Of a stretch of 64,000 nt of DNA, positions 35,701 to 47,027 are shown one piece after another. Numbering within the stretch: the stretch's first letter is position 1; each line of letters opens with the position of its first letter. The DNA comes from Purpureocillium takamizusanense (Eukaryota > Ascomycota > Sordariomycetes > Hypocreales > Ophiocordycipitaceae), in contig NC_063071.1 of the NCBI RefSeq assembly GCF_022605165.1, positions 1,984,001 to 2,048,000 on the forward strand. The letters run 5' to 3'. A program made the position numbers and the translations under genes. Below the pieces are notes generated by a model. That model was not told the DNA's origin. It saw nothing but the letters and a program-made list of their open reading frames with translations, and searched no databases.

Positions 35701-36871
35701 TGACTTGGGAGTGTGCGCGAGTGCGAAGCAACGCGGGAATGATGATCGCAAAAATGGCCGGGAACAGCGTCGGCCGGCAATGACCGCCACGAACTGTTGC
35801 GCCAGCGAGGCGTCTCGCAGAGCTCCACTGCGACCGTACTGGCGGCCATGGGGAACTGCTACTAGTAGTTGTAGTAGTAGACCGATGAGCATGGCAAGCC
35901 AGGCGCCCTGGCGTCCGGCGGCGAGAATGCATGCTGGCGAGAGCAAGTATGTACGTACAGTACAGCACTCGCCCAAGCATCTTTCTCCGAACCGGCTGCA
36001 CGAAACGTGGTGCTGGCACTTTCTCGATCCCCAGCGATGGCACCCTCCTACTTTTTCTTGCCCGCGCTATTGTCTCTCGGCACGGGGCCCCCTTGGAGGA
36101 TGGTGCCCACTGCTCCTTTTCCAGGCTGGAATCCGTCCGATGAGACACCCCTGCCGTGACCCCGTACGGGCGTTTGTGCGTATGCACGGAGGAGGATGAC
36201 GCACCGCGTTCTGCGTCCACACCCCTTCTCCAGGCCCAGGATGCCACACGACACACTAAACACCGCACACCCTCCGCGGTCGCCAGCGGATGCTCAGAGT
36301 GCCACCGACCACCCTAGTCTGGTGGGCAGCGATGGGGTCGTGGAGGACAAACGCGATGTGCGGATGCTGGATTCAGTACGGCACTGTACGTACCCCTTGA
36401 TGCTTTGGGCTTACAGTAATGCAACCCGTACGTTTGGTCCAGCGCCAAAACCAAGTCAAGTCCATCATGTCGCTTATTGCCCTGTGTCTTGCTGGCCCAC
36501 ACTCTAAGTCGTGGGTGTGAATTCGTCCGGGGACTACGCACGAGTACTGACACAACTGGCTCGACTTATCCTTCCATCTGAAAGCCGACCGTCCTTTGAT
36601 GGATGGGGCTTGCGGCGTGTCCATCCTTCCCAAGCCCACCTCAGTCGTCTCCCTTGGTCGGGACCACGGGCGGCCTGGGTTCACATACCACGATCTTCCT
36701 ACATAACCCAATGCCATCCTCACCCATCCTCCCACCGCCAACAACATGCACTCTTGAGTGACTTGACAACAAGACAAAGTCCACGACCTTTGCTTTGACT
36801 CAAGACAACGGCAACTGACCAACCTTGTTTACCTTCAACGGCACCTCGACGGCAGGTGCACAACCACCATC

Positions 36872-38005
36872 ATGATGTACCCGGCATATGGGGTACATAC
36901 CCCGGAGATGCTGCCGCCATCCTATGGGCAGTCAGGTTTCCTCGACCACGTATCAACACAGATGGCCATCTCCCAGGTGGCTCGAAGATTCTCAAGGGGC
37001 TCGGGCGGGCAACGGCCAGGGCCTGCCATGCGGGTCGTGAAGCCCAAGAGCGCCAGCAACAGCCCGGGATCTACATCTGTGCAAAGCCGGAGGAGGACGA
37101 TGATGGGTGACGCCTTTGCCCCGCGGCGGCAGCAACAGCAACAGCAACAGCAACAACAACAACAACAACACAACATCAACTACATCTCGATGCCCACGGA
37201 CACCGATATGGGCTCGGCTCATGGGTCAACGGGTCGCCCGCTCAGCTGGCATCCTTCGACATATATACACGCCCAGCAGCAGCAACAACAGCCGTATCAG
37301 CAACCGACGAGTTATCCTTTTCCCACCCCGAGCATCTATGCAGACGCCCATGATCTGTACTCAACACAGGCCCATTTCTCCCCTACGATGGCCTCGTACT
37401 CCAACAACACATCACCTGCTTCCAGCTTCTCGCCGCTGCCGCTTTTCCCCACCGGCGAGACTCGTGGCCAGTATCTTCGCACCGATGGCTGGGAGCTCTC
37501 ACAGCGGACGACACCATTCTACGAACCGTCAACCGGCAACATGGGCATGCCGGAGTCCCTCCCAGCCTTGGAGCATGTGCCGACTCAATCAAAGACGGCC
37601 GTCAATGGCGGGCTGGACTGGAACACCTTCGTTTCTCAGGGTTTCAACAGCACATCTCCTCCCACGCCGGAGACTTTTCCCCAAGCCACACTATCCCAGC
37701 CGGCCGTCTCTGGACGGCCGGACGCGTGCCAGGGCCTCGACGAGGACGAGGACGAGGGCGAGATTTTGGTCGGCATGGGACTTTATGATACGCCAGACAA
37801 GTTTGATGAAGACCCCCAGCTCAACAACTACCGTTCAACAGTCTCTTCGCTGCTGGGGTCGACGTATCGACCCCAGGAGCCGCGAGGCAAGGGGTTGAAG
37901 CTGGAGGAGACATGGGAGCCGCCCAAGTCTGACGACGGCGAGGGTGAGGAGGATGAGGACGAAGACGAAGACGCCCAAGGGCAGAACAGCAAGACTGCTA
38001 CTTGA
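36872..38005 (+). CDS. Q-rich fungal protein of unknown function with conserved C-terminus
   Basis: Single exon, 377 aa; TGA-type region follows directly. ATGs at 36872 and 36875 are adjacent and the first was taken. No enzymatic or membrane motif is visible. Two polyQ stretches (about residues 87-102 and 132-141, CAG/CAA repeats) and Ser/Thr/Pro-rich segments point to a disordered, possibly nuclear or regulatory protein. Residues ~250-355 look more constrained: GLDWNTFVSQGFNSTSPPTPE, EILVGMGLYDTPDKFDEDPQ, LNNYRSTVSSLLGS and GKGLKLEETWEPP. I believe this C-terminal block recurs in other filamentous ascomycetes, but that is from memory. The C-terminus is very acidic. The upstream 12 kb without genes resembles the long promoters of some fungal regulators; that link is inference. 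Confidence 0.8.
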   Translation: MMYPAYGVHTPEMLPPSYGQSGFLDHVSTQMAISQVARRFSRGSGGQRPGPAMRVVKPKSASNSPGSTSVQSRRRTMMGDAFAPRRQQQQQQQQQQQQQHNINYISMPTDTDMGSAHGSTGRPLSWHPSTYIHAQQQQQQPYQQPTSYPFPTPSIYADAHDLYSTQAHFSPTMASYSNNTSPASSFSPLPLFPTGETRGQYLRTDGWELSQRTTPFYEPSTGNMGMPESLPALEHVPTQSKTAVNGGLDWNTFVSQGFNSTSPPTPETFPQATLSQPAVSGRPDACQGLDEDEDEGEILVGMGLYDTPDKFDEDPQLNNYRSTVSSLLGSTYRPQEPRGKGLKLEETWEPPKSDDGEGEEDEDEDEDAQGQNSKTAT

Positions 38006-40563
38006 AGCGAGCCAGCCGCTGTCGTATTTGGGACTCGCGGCGCTTCTACAAATTTATTTAACGGCATCGGGCAGCGCAGTCAGGGAGATGCGCTTGGAGC
38101 GGGGTTTTTTTTATAGTCAACTCGCTCGTTGTGTTTACTCTGGGACGAGTGCCAACAACAAACCGAGAATATCTGGTCTTGGGCGTTGGGAATTGCATTG
38201 AGGAGTTGGAGAAGGTCACACAGGCGTATCTCAACGAGAGCGACCATGAAGCAAAGGATAATACCCCCCGCGCCCCCTGTATCATAGAGAGTAGAAACAG
38301 GTGAAAGGAAGGGCTCTCGGCCCGCGTTACAGTAACATGACGATGGTACTACTGAGCACAAGAGCCCGTACGTTCGTTTGTATCATTGTACGTAGATGAG
38401 ATGTTTGATGGAGCTGTGCTTGTCGCGCTGAGTGACGACGCAACGGGCGCACCCCCCCCCCCCTTCTTAAGGGGGAGTGTTGATGGGTGGATACGTGCAA
38501 GGAAGAATCATTGAAGGAGAGAAAGCAGAGCCTCCATGGCAACCCCTGTCGGACATGTGTCGCCTGTGGGCCCGTGCAGGTATTGGGGAGCTACGCGCGT
38601 TGCGGATTGGCCGGACGGCGGGCGGCCCCTCCCCGCCCGTTCCTCCAGCGCCTCCATCCCTCCAAGCTGGGAGCCGGCTCCAGCGATTCGGAGGGTACGT
38701 ACCGTAGGTAGGTACCTGAGCCAGGTACCGGGGGGGAAAAGGCAGTTGGTTGGCTGGCTGGCTGGTTGGTTGGTCGGGCGGCGGCCGGACTTGCAGGGAC
38801 GTGAGGTCCATCCATGACTCTGGGCAGCTCCAAGGCAGGCCAGGTCAGGTCCTACCTAGGATGCTAGCTAGATACTCAGGCAGGCAGGGCTCTCCATTCT
38901 CTCCAGGGGCCAGGGCTGCCCGCTTGCCGTGTGCTGCCGCACGGCCGGCGGCGGCGGCGATGGCGGTGCCGTATCCCCCCCTTGCAACTCACGCAGCGGG
39001 CAGGAGCCACCGACTGGATGGGAAACAGGAGTTTAGTACGGAGTACGGAGTACTGTTGCGAAGACAAGGTGGGAACCTACTGGAAAGCCCAGAGTTCCAG
39101 TGGAGACACGACGCCGGGTGCCATCCCCTGGCCTTCCATCCATGCCAGCCAGCTACCTGCTAGGTATAGCAGGCAGTCAGTCCAGGTCCTAGTGGTAGGT
39201 ACCAGGCTGTTCGCCAGGCTCGGCTCGCCCAGGAAGAGCACCAAAAAGGGAACCAACACTCATCGAAGTCACTCAGTTCACCGCACACTCCCACGGTCCA
39301 CCACCCACGCCACCCCCCCTTCCCCCCCCTTCCCTCCATGCCATGTCCTCCCCTCCCCTCCCCACTCCCGTCATGGCGGGCGGGCGGGCGGGCAGGAGTG
39401 CACGGGCCAGCTTGCGTGAGGGAGGTTTGCTGCGCGAGCGAGCGAGCGACGGAACAACGGCGAACGGGCTTTTTGTGGTCTTTTCCAGGACTGGGGAGGA
39501 GGGGGGAGGGAGTGTGTGGATCATGACGGACGGGCCCAGGCAGGCCAGGCCCCACGGGTCGGACGTGGGCGCTGTGCCGCACGCAGAGCAGGCTCACCTC
39601 ACCAGCCACCCGGCCAGGCGAGGTGGCTCAGCGCAGGCGAGCTCCCTCTACTTTTTACTTTTTTTTATGGCGACCGCTGCTGGCCCCAGGAGTAAATGTG
39701 CTCGTGGAGTTGAGCTGGCCTGGCTGGGCTGGACTGGCCTGGGGGACCAATTGATGACATGTTGCGCCACAAGGCGCCCCTCGCCCCCCGCCGCCGCCGC
39801 CCGCTTCGCCTATCCCTCCATCGTAACAAAATTCTTCCTCAAACATCGAGCGCGTATTCTCTTCACCTCCATCGCCGCTGCCGCCCCGCCACCAGTCGCC
39901 CGAGGCGCTTGACAAAAGGAGAAGCAGGAAAAGGAAAAAGAAGAAGAAGGAAATAAAAAGTGCCAGGACCCTCTCAACGCGTGGGCGGTGGAGCGTGGAG
40001 CGTGGGCCGTGGCACCGTGTGCCAGAGCGTCACCGCCATCAATCATTCTTTCAATCTCCACCGCAAGAGCTAAAAAAGTGCATCACGGGCTGGGCTGGCG
40101 CTTGCACCCATATCCCGCGTGCTAATAAGGCGGTTATTATTGTTCCTTCGTACGTACGTGCTCCGTCCAGTATCGACTACCAGGTGGACGGAGAGGGTCC
40201 TCGTACCCGGGGCGTCGGCTCTTGACCAAGACCCCGAACCGGCTTGCGATCCTCGCTCATTCTCCTACGGCTGTTCCTTCTTTCCTGCGCCTTCCCCTGG
40301 GCCCTCCCTCCTCCTCCACTTTGTTAGACGATCGTGCGGGCCTCGCCAAAGTTTCTACCGCCGTTCCGGAAGCCCGCCGGCCCTTTTCGTCTCCCCTGAA
40401 CTCCTACGACTACTACTACTGTATTGTGCCGGTTTCCCAACAGTCTCTTCCGCCCACACACCCCACCTCACCACCGCCGGCCGCCGCTCCCCCTTTGGGT
40501 CATTGTATTCTACTACTATTCCCAGGGACCAGCGGGGGACGGACCTGGCGGCGTGTCGCGCGG
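38006..40563. other. Intergenic region upstream of LAS1
   Basis: No gene seen. It contains a C12 run (38452-38463), CCTAGG/GTACC-rich stretches (38695-38730, 38850-38880) and a long CT-rich leader-like stretch before the LAS1 ATG. Confidence 0.5.
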
Positions 40564-41702
40564 ATGGTGCGGTACGTGTTCAACCCCTGGCGGGACCGCG
40601 ACGAGCTGTTGCTGGTCAGGCGCCAGTTTTACGGCGATGAGGCGCAGTCAGGGGCAGCTACAGCAGGAACGCCGCTGTCGACCGGTGGCAGCGGTGGCGA
40701 GGGCGAGAAGTCGACGACGATGACGACGACGACGTTGACGGGGGACAAGACGAGCGACCAGCCGAGCCGGACGCCCGCGGCTCGCCGGCGAGATGAGCAG
40801 CAGAAGGCGGTTGCGCGCGTGTCCATGTGGATGGCGCGCCAGCACTGCCCGCACATGGTCGAGTCGACAGCTCTCCTCACGGCCGCCATGCTGAGCGATG
40901 AGGAGGTGGCCGGGGTCGAGGGCACCAGCGGGTGGTCGACGTACGCCGTGCGGGCGACGTACGCGGCTGCATTCAGCAGGTGAGTCTGAGAGGCCACGCG
41001 ACGCCTAGATCCCGAGGGGGGGGGGGTTCTTCCGTCCCTCGACGCTCAAGCATCATGGGCACGATTCTGACCATGGCCACTTGGTTCCGTAGGTTCGTCA
41101 CGGGGCTGCTCGACGGCCACCAGGACAAGCAGCGCAAGCAGAGCATGTACGCCATCGCCAAGAAGATTGGCCTGCCGGCGACGTTTGTCGAGCTGCGGCA
41201 CCAGTCGACGCACGAGCAGCTGCCCTCGCTCGCCAAGCTGCGTTCCATGGCCAGGAAGGCGCTGGCGTGGATATGGGACTACTTTTGGAAGAACCTGTCG
41301 GCCGAGGACGGCGCCAGCGGAACCACCGGCGCCCGCCGTGCTGATTCGTGTCGCGATGCTGTGCTGCTTTACCTGCGTGGCGGCGGAGGTGGGAGCGACA
41401 GCGACGAGGAGGCTCGCACGGCGAGGGTGGTGAGGGAGCTGGGGAAATGGGACACCGAGCGCGTGCTGGCAGCCATTGCCGAGCTGCAGCGGACGCTCCC
41501 GGGGAATCAGGTCTATCTGAGGTGCATGAAGCTGTCCGGGGAGGTCAAGCGGGCACAAGACGAGAAGGCCGCGGCGGATCAGAAGGCGGGCGACCCCGAG
41601 CCGGACGCGACGGCCGAGGGTGATGACAGCTCGGCCGAGACGACGTTGGGCTGGTCTTTGTACGAGGGCCTATGGAAGCCAAAGCCTATTGGCGTGGTAT
41701 GA
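40564..41702 (+). CDS. LAS1: LAS1-family rRNA-processing endoribonuclease
   Basis: Join(40564..40979, 41093..41702), 341 aa. Las1, with the kinase Grc3, cuts ITS2 of pre-rRNA at site C2 in the nucleus during 60S assembly. The N-terminal HEPN domain starts [20 protein letters not shown] and contains the nuclease signature RHQSTH (R174 to H179, Rx4H), in the context [20 protein letters not shown]. The C-terminal tail ends [17 protein letters not shown], resembling the Grc3-contacting tail of Las1 proteins. The 113-nt intron has a GTGAGT donor and a CCGTAG acceptor and joins [15 protein letters not shown] Thr/Ser/Gly-rich insert (residues ~24-60) interrupts the HEPN domain and makes the N-terminal part less compact than in yeast. 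The start ATG at 40564 directly precedes the conserved block. Confidence 0.93.
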
Positions 41703-42124
41703 GGGCTTATGGTCATGGTTGTTTTTGCAGTTGCTCGCAATGATACCCCAATTCGTGACGTCGCCGCATGTTGTTGGTTGGCTTCTCAGTGGTTTGGTTA
41801 TGGTGACTGAAGTCTCTGGAGTCTGCGAATCAGAGTGCCGTTGTTTCACTGTTAGTAATTAGGCATCACGTGCGGGGGGGCTCACTCACCATAACGTCAC
41901 TCCTCGGGAGGAGCCGCAGGAGCTGTCGGCTTCCAATGCGAGCTGGACAGACCCCCTCTCTCATCGTGCAGCACCACATGAACCGCCTCATACCCCGCCG
42001 GCCGCTTCTCAAGCAGATATCTGGGTTTCAAGCTGCTTCGGTGCGTGTCGAGCTTGAGCTGACGGCGCCCTGGGCTGGTACTGACGAACATTCCCGAACC
42101 AACCAGCTCGTGACGACTCGCGCC
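41703..42124. other. Intergenic region between LAS1 and glyoxalase II
   Basis: No gene seen; 3' UTR of LAS1 and promoter/leader of the next gene on the same strand. Confidence 0.5.
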
Positions 42125-43631
42125 ATGCATATCCAGTCGATCCCCATGTGTAAGCGTCATGTTGCAACGTTGCCGGTTCTTGCAGCGAAGTCTCCAGGTT
42201 CTTGCGCGTGCTTCTGACATATAGGGCATGTACAGGGGTGGGGAGCAGCAACAACTACGCGTACCTGGTTGTCGACGACAAGTCCAAGGATGCCGTCATC
42301 ATCGATCCGGCGAACCCGCCAGAGTGCGTGCCTCCCCCCCCGCGTGTGTGATGCCGAGACGGCAGGCGGGCGAGGGCGGGCACAATGCTGACGGACGGAA
42401 TGGCCCCCTAGAGTCGCGCCGGTCCTTAAGGACGCGATCCAGGCCGGCAAGATCAACCTGACGGCCATTGTCAACACGCACCAGTCAGTATACGGGGCGC
42501 CGGGCGGCGTGCGTGCGGGAGGCGTTTCGACGCAGCAGTGACAGTATCTCTCTAACAACGTGAGGCAGCCATTGGGACCACGCCGGCGGAAATAAGAAGC
42601 TGGTAAGTCCGTATTTCATTTTCACGCCTCCCGGCCGTGTTGAACCGCTCAGGTGAACGTTCGGGGGAAGAGGCTGACGAGATGGGGGGCGCGGGGGGAA
42701 AACAGCTGGCCGAGCTGGGCACACCCAATCTCGACATCATTGGCGGCAAGGACTGCGAGGGCGTGACGAGGACGCCCAAGCACGGCGAGACGTTCAAGCT
42801 CGGCGGGATCTCGGTGCAGCCGGTGCACACGCCGTGCCACACGCAGGACAGCATCTGCTTCTTTATGGAGGATGACACGGGCAAGGCCGTCTTCACGGGC
42901 GACACGCTCTTTGTCAGCGGTACGTTGCTGCGGATGGAGCGAGCCTGCAGGGCTCTCCCAGACACACACTCTCTCTATGTAGAATGACATTGCTAACGGA
43001 GCGAAGGCTGCGGCAAGTTCTTCGAGGGCTCCGCCGCCGAGATGCACGAGGCGCTGAACAAGCGTCTCGGTGCGCTTCCGGATGACACGGTCGTATATGT
43101 AAGTTGGCATGCAGTGACAAACACATGTCTGGTGTGTGCGTGGGAGAGGAAGGGAGACGGCAGACAGACAGACCGCTGACGACCGACGGCTTTGATGCCG
43201 CCCGCATGCGCAGCCGGGCCACGAGTACACAAAGTCCAACGTCAAGTTTGCCATCTCCGTCGACCAGGGCGAGGCGGTGAAGAAGCTGCACGACTTTGCC
43301 GAGAACAACAAGGAGACGACGGGCAAGTTTACCATTGGCGACGAAAAGGTCCGTTGCTCTCCTCCTCCCTAAACCAGGCCTGGCTCACGGCATGAGCTGC
43401 CTTTCTTTTTTCGGTGGATGAGGCTGACATGAGGGGACCAACAGAAGCATAATCTGTTTATGCGCGTTGAGGTCAGTTGCCTTTGTTTCTTTTGCTACGT
43501 TGTTGTTGGACTGGATTGAGTGACTGATGACGGTGCTCCTACAGGACCCTCAGATGCAGAAGGCGACGGGCGCGACGGACCCGGTGGACGTCATGGGCAA
43601 GCTGCGGGAGATGAAGAACAACTTCAAGTGA
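42125..43631 (+). CDS. GLO2: Hydroxyacylglutathione hydrolase (glyoxalase II)
   Basis: Join(42125..42149, 42236..42323, 42412..42483, 42569..42602, 42706..42919, 43007..43098, 43214..43348, 43445..43471, 43545..43631), 257 aa, the usual length. The enzyme hydrolyses S-D-lactoylglutathione to D-lactate and glutathione, the second step of methylglyoxal detoxification. The N-terminus MHIQSIPMWVGSSNNYAYLV and the metal-binding motif THHHWDHAGG (residues 60-69, two-metal beta-lactamase fold) are present. So are PCHTQDSICF, FTGDTLFVSGCGKFFEG, PGHEYTKSN and a C-terminal FMRVEDPQMQ. All eight introns keep frame exactly; the 27-nt and 34-nt exons encode conserved residues. The motif residue between T-H and H-x-D-H is His, where Gln or Ser is common. 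Probably cytosolic; no presequence is visible. Confidence 0.95.
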
Positions 43632-45536
43632 GGCACCGGTATCCTCTCGCGTGGCCCCTCACTTGTGGCCGGGCCGTTGACTGTGCTGTCTGCCGCAGGC
43701 CACCCGGGTCACGCATGTGATGAGCTGGCGCAGGGTGGGATGATCCTGGCCAGTTCGTTACGGCACAGACGGGCTTTGTTGCCCTTACGAACCATGGTGC
43801 TCTGTCCTTTGTACGAAAGGTGAGACCCAGTTGTACTTTCCACAGCACGTAAGTAGCACATTGTACAGAGACAGTGGTGGTGTACTCCAACAGGTCATCA
43901 CAAATCAAAACGAAAGGGCACCGGAAGAGAAGCTACCAAGTATCTACGGGCGAAATCACGATACGTGTGCATGTCTCCATGGGCCGCTAGGCACCCCGTC
44001 AGGACTGACAAGAGGGCACCAAGCAAGCGACCGCGCTGGAACAGGCCAGAGCGCCCCCGGCTTTTAGCCAAAGTGCGGGTAGCCTGCTGTTTGAAGGGTT
44101 TGCTCTCGCTTCACTGTCCACACTTGCGCGCTCTGGGGGATGTGGAGGCGGCAAGCTCTAGCAAATTTTGAAGCGGTTGTTGTTTTGGTTCCGGTGCGTC
44201 CTTTCTTGTCCTCCTGCTCCTTTTCTTCGTTTCACGCGTGTTGTAGTAGGTAGGTCGGTGTGTGTGTGTGTGTGTGTCTGGCGTGGACACTGGGCGACGA
44301 CGAGTATGCATGCTGGCGGCAAATGACAGCACCGGCAGGCGGGATGCGTGTGAGCAACGCGACGCTCACACGCTGCGTGGCGCGCTCTCCTGACTTCAGG
44401 AGGAGGCTCAACGCGTGGTGCACCCTCGCCTGCTTGCTTGCTCGCCGCAGGCGCCCGCAGAGTAGCAGCAGACACACACATTTACCCGCCGCCCGTGCCG
44501 TGCCATGCCATGCCATGCCATCGCCTGCCCGTTCCGATGTTTCCCGAATCAGCTCGAGCAACGAACGGGACGGGTCGTTGTAGCAGGCGGGCCGTCATTA
44601 TCATCATCGCCGCCGCCAAGCACCGGCCGTTCATGCCGTCGTCGTGTCGTGGAATGGCAAATCTGCAGGGGAGCAAGCAGGGCGAAGGAAGCTCGTCATT
44701 GCCAGTAACGACGTCGGGGCGACGTGGTGGTCATTGTCACCGTCAGGGCGGGCCGTGTTACGGTGGTGTCCATGGGGATGAATGAATGGACGGAGGACGA
44801 TTGGGGAGGGACTGTGTGGAAGGGACCGAAAAATTGTATGCACGGGAGAAAATTTTGTGAGAGATGCTGGTGTGGGGGGGATGAGCACTTATATGGAGTG
44901 GACAGCTGCCCGCAGCAGAGCCACCGAACGCGCTACGACTGTGGGTCGGCCGTCAGGGCGCACCCCACCTGTCGGGCGGGTAGGGGGGAGCAGCGTCCAC
45001 CATCACCGTCGCTCGGCCTCACACATCTATCATGCGTGGAAAGAGCTCTTCTGAGGTTACTTTGCGAGGAATGGACTACATGTGATAAGGTGAGGTAGTC
45101 CGACGTACCTACTAGCCAGAGATTTCACAGCGCAACACAACGTCAAGGCTTCCTCGCTGCAACTCCTCCATTGAAACTCCACACAGGGGTCACGAGCCTG
45201 GCATGAATTCGTCGCGATTTGAAGCCTTATCAAGTCTCGTTCACGATTCGCGTTCTTCTTTCTCAAGGCTCTCGAGCTTACCGTGGAGACTTGATTCCAA
45301 AGCCCCCAGTTGGCTAATACTCTGCCACAAGGAGGAGAGAGAAAGTACACCCCCACGCCGCTAACGAGAGTATGTTTTGGTAGGTTTATCGTCGTGTTGG
45401 ATGGGAATATATATATCTCTATATACCTCGTATATATACACGAAGCATATGCTACTGGCTCAAGACGCTGGTATTGCTGTACATGTACATCGTGTCTTCA
45501 TGCTCTCACGCTCACAGTTCCGGTCCCCCCCTCATA
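43632..45536. other. Convergent intergenic region
   Basis: No gene seen. It holds a GT microsatellite (about 44258-44277), a TGCCA pentamer array (44501-44520) and an AT-rich TATATA stretch (45408-45440). Confidence 0.5.
44501..44520 (+). repeat. (TGCCA)4 pentamer array
   Basis: Four perfect TGCCA units, circularly identical to the ATGCC arrays at 30146 and 32743. Confidence 0.9.
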
Positions 45537-47027
45537 TCATGCCGACGACACCTCCCGCAACAGCCACTCCCTCCACTGCTCGTCCCCGAGAATCGACCGC
45601 ACCCGCGCCTGCAGCCACTCGGTGTTGCCCCAGAACCCCCAAGACGCCTGGAAGCGGCACCAGTCCACCAGCGCCGCCTCCCAGTGCCGCACAAACGTCT
45701 CCCACGGGTACTCGGGCGGGGTCCACGACGAGGGACCGCGCCGACGCCGCGCCAGAAGCGTGCTGCGGTACTCCTCCAGCAGGCGCCTCTCGCCCGCGCC
45801 CATCATGGCCAGCAGACCGCGATGCGGCGGCATCGACGCCGCCGCGTGGCCCTCGCCGTCGTGGTGGTGGCGGTGGTGGTGGCGGTGGTGATCGTCGTCG
45901 TCGTCGTCGTTGATGAGCATGTCCAGCGGTACCGAGCACGTAAAGAGCTTCGCCAAGTCGCAGACGCCGAGCCCGACGCCCGCGTACTGAAAATCGAAAA
46001 AGGCCACGCGGTCGCCCGCGTCGGTGGCGAAGAGGTTCTCTGACTTGACGTCGCCGTGAATGTACGTCTCGAAGGGGCGGCCCCGCGGCGTGAGGAATTC
46101 GGCCACGAGCTCCGCGACGGATGCCGACGACGATTCATCGCCGCCGCCGTTCAGGGGCTTGCACAGCGCCGCGCACCACTCCGAGCTGCCGTCGCGGGCG
46201 AGCGCCGCGTACTCCTTCCGGCGCGTCGCGAGGTACGTGTACCCGCCGTTGAGCCACAGCTGCCCCCTGCCCGCGCGCCCAGGACTCTGCTTCCGCCGGG
46301 CCTCCTCCTCTAGCGGCGGGAGGAGGAGCGCGTCGTCGAGACGGTGGTGGCCGCGCGGGACCCCTGCCGGCGCCGCCGCCCCGCCGAGCAACTTCCAGGA
46401 GCCGCCGTGGAACCGGGCGAGCCACTCGAGCGCGGCGTGGACCTGGCGCGCGTCGAGCGCGGCCCTCTTCTCGCCCGCGACGGGGAACTCGCCTCGCAGG
46501 TCCGTCATGACGGTGGCGATGAGGTCGTTGCCTAGGGGGGGCTCCGCGCACGACGACGATGCCGCCGCCACCCGTCTCCGCGTCGAGGCCAAGCACACCG
46601 CGACGGCCGGCCCGCCGTCGTCCTCGCCTGCGGCCAGGGCCGGCGCGACCTCGTCGTAAAAGTACTGCTCCACCTGGTAGCTGAGCATCTTGCGCAGGTG
46701 GCCCTCGTCGCCGTGGCGCGTCGGCGGAGAGATGAGCTTGAGGACGAGGTGCAGCGTGCCGTCGCCGTCGTCCTTGTCTTTGTTTACGCTTTCCCGGGGC
46801 GGCTCGGAGAGCTTCGTTTCGTGAATGGTGGCGGCGGCGGCGGCGATGCTGCTGATGCTGCCGCTGCTACTGTGACGCGGCGACGTGGGCGAGGGCCGCG
46901 CCTCGACGGCGCAGATGTGGCCGTAGCCGGCCCAGAGAGACTGCATCTCCGCGCACGAGACGACGTCGAGGCCGAGCTCCGCGAGCAGCACCTGGGCGAC
47001 GTGCCGCGGATCCGTCGAGGATCCCAT
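45537..47027 (-). CDS. Aminoglycoside phosphotransferase-like (APH/EcKinase-type) small-molecule kinase
   Basis: Single exon, 496 aa. The protein-kinase-like fold is shown by the catalytic loop IHGDVKSENLF (HGDxxxxN, H324-N331) and the metal-binding VAFFDFQYAG (D345), followed by GLGVCDLAKLF. An LALKLISPP-like region (VLKLISPPTRHGDEGHL) and the segment LSYQVEQYFYDEVAPAL before the catalytic loop fit the N-lobe. This spacing resembles the DUF1679/ecdysteroid-kinase branch of the APH superfamily rather than choline kinase. Substrate unknown. An Asp/His repeat (about residues 374-390) lies after the catalytic core. The start ATG at 47027 is first in frame. It diverges from the EF-hand gene with about 570 nt between the two starts. 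Confidence 0.85.
   Translation of the reverse strand: MGSSTDPRHVAQVLLAELGLDVVSCAEMQSLWAGYGHICAVEARPSPTSPRHSSSGSISSIAAAAATIHETKLSEPPRESVNKDKDDGDGTLHLVLKLISPPTRHGDEGHLRKMLSYQVEQYFYDEVAPALAAGEDDGGPAVAVCLASTRRRVAAASSSCAEPPLGNDLIATVMTDLRGEFPVAGEKRAALDARQVHAALEWLARFHGGSWKLLGGAAAPAGVPRGHHRLDDALLLPPLEEEARRKQSPGRAGRGQLWLNGGYTYLATRRKEYAALARDGSSEWCAALCKPLNGGGDESSSASVAELVAEFLTPRGRPFETYIHGDVKSENLFATDAGDRVAFFDFQYAGVGLGVCDLAKLFTCSVPLDMLINDDDDDDHHRHHHRHHHDGEGHAAASMPPHRGLLAMMGAGERRLLEEYRSTLLARRRRGPSSWTPPEYPWETFVRHWEAALVDWCRFQASWGFWGNTEWLQARVRSILGDEQWREWLLREVSSA

Larger units (their letters stand above)
24687..36871. other. 12-kb gene-free region
   Basis: No gene I can support, although ORFs up to 459 codons occur by chance in this GC-rich DNA. 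None of the long ones shows family motifs or linked splice structure. Contents include G-rich runs at 29808-29848, ATGCC pentamer arrays at 30146-30165 and 32743-32764, a CAGCAC tandem at about 30480-30510, many TAGGTA/GTACTA clusters (for example 30735-30805 and 33235-33300), and two short stretches that may be coding relics (24774-24917 minus, 25589-25855 plus). Toward the right end (about 36690-36870) the sequence looks like the promoter and leader of the next gene. Confidence 0.5.

Noticed and set aside
36440..36540. tRNA-like stretch (translation of the minus strand reads IHTHDLECGPARHRA)
   Set aside because: The T-loop reads GTGTGAATTC instead of GGTTCGAATCC, and I cannot form an acceptor stem. 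At most a degenerate tRNA relic.
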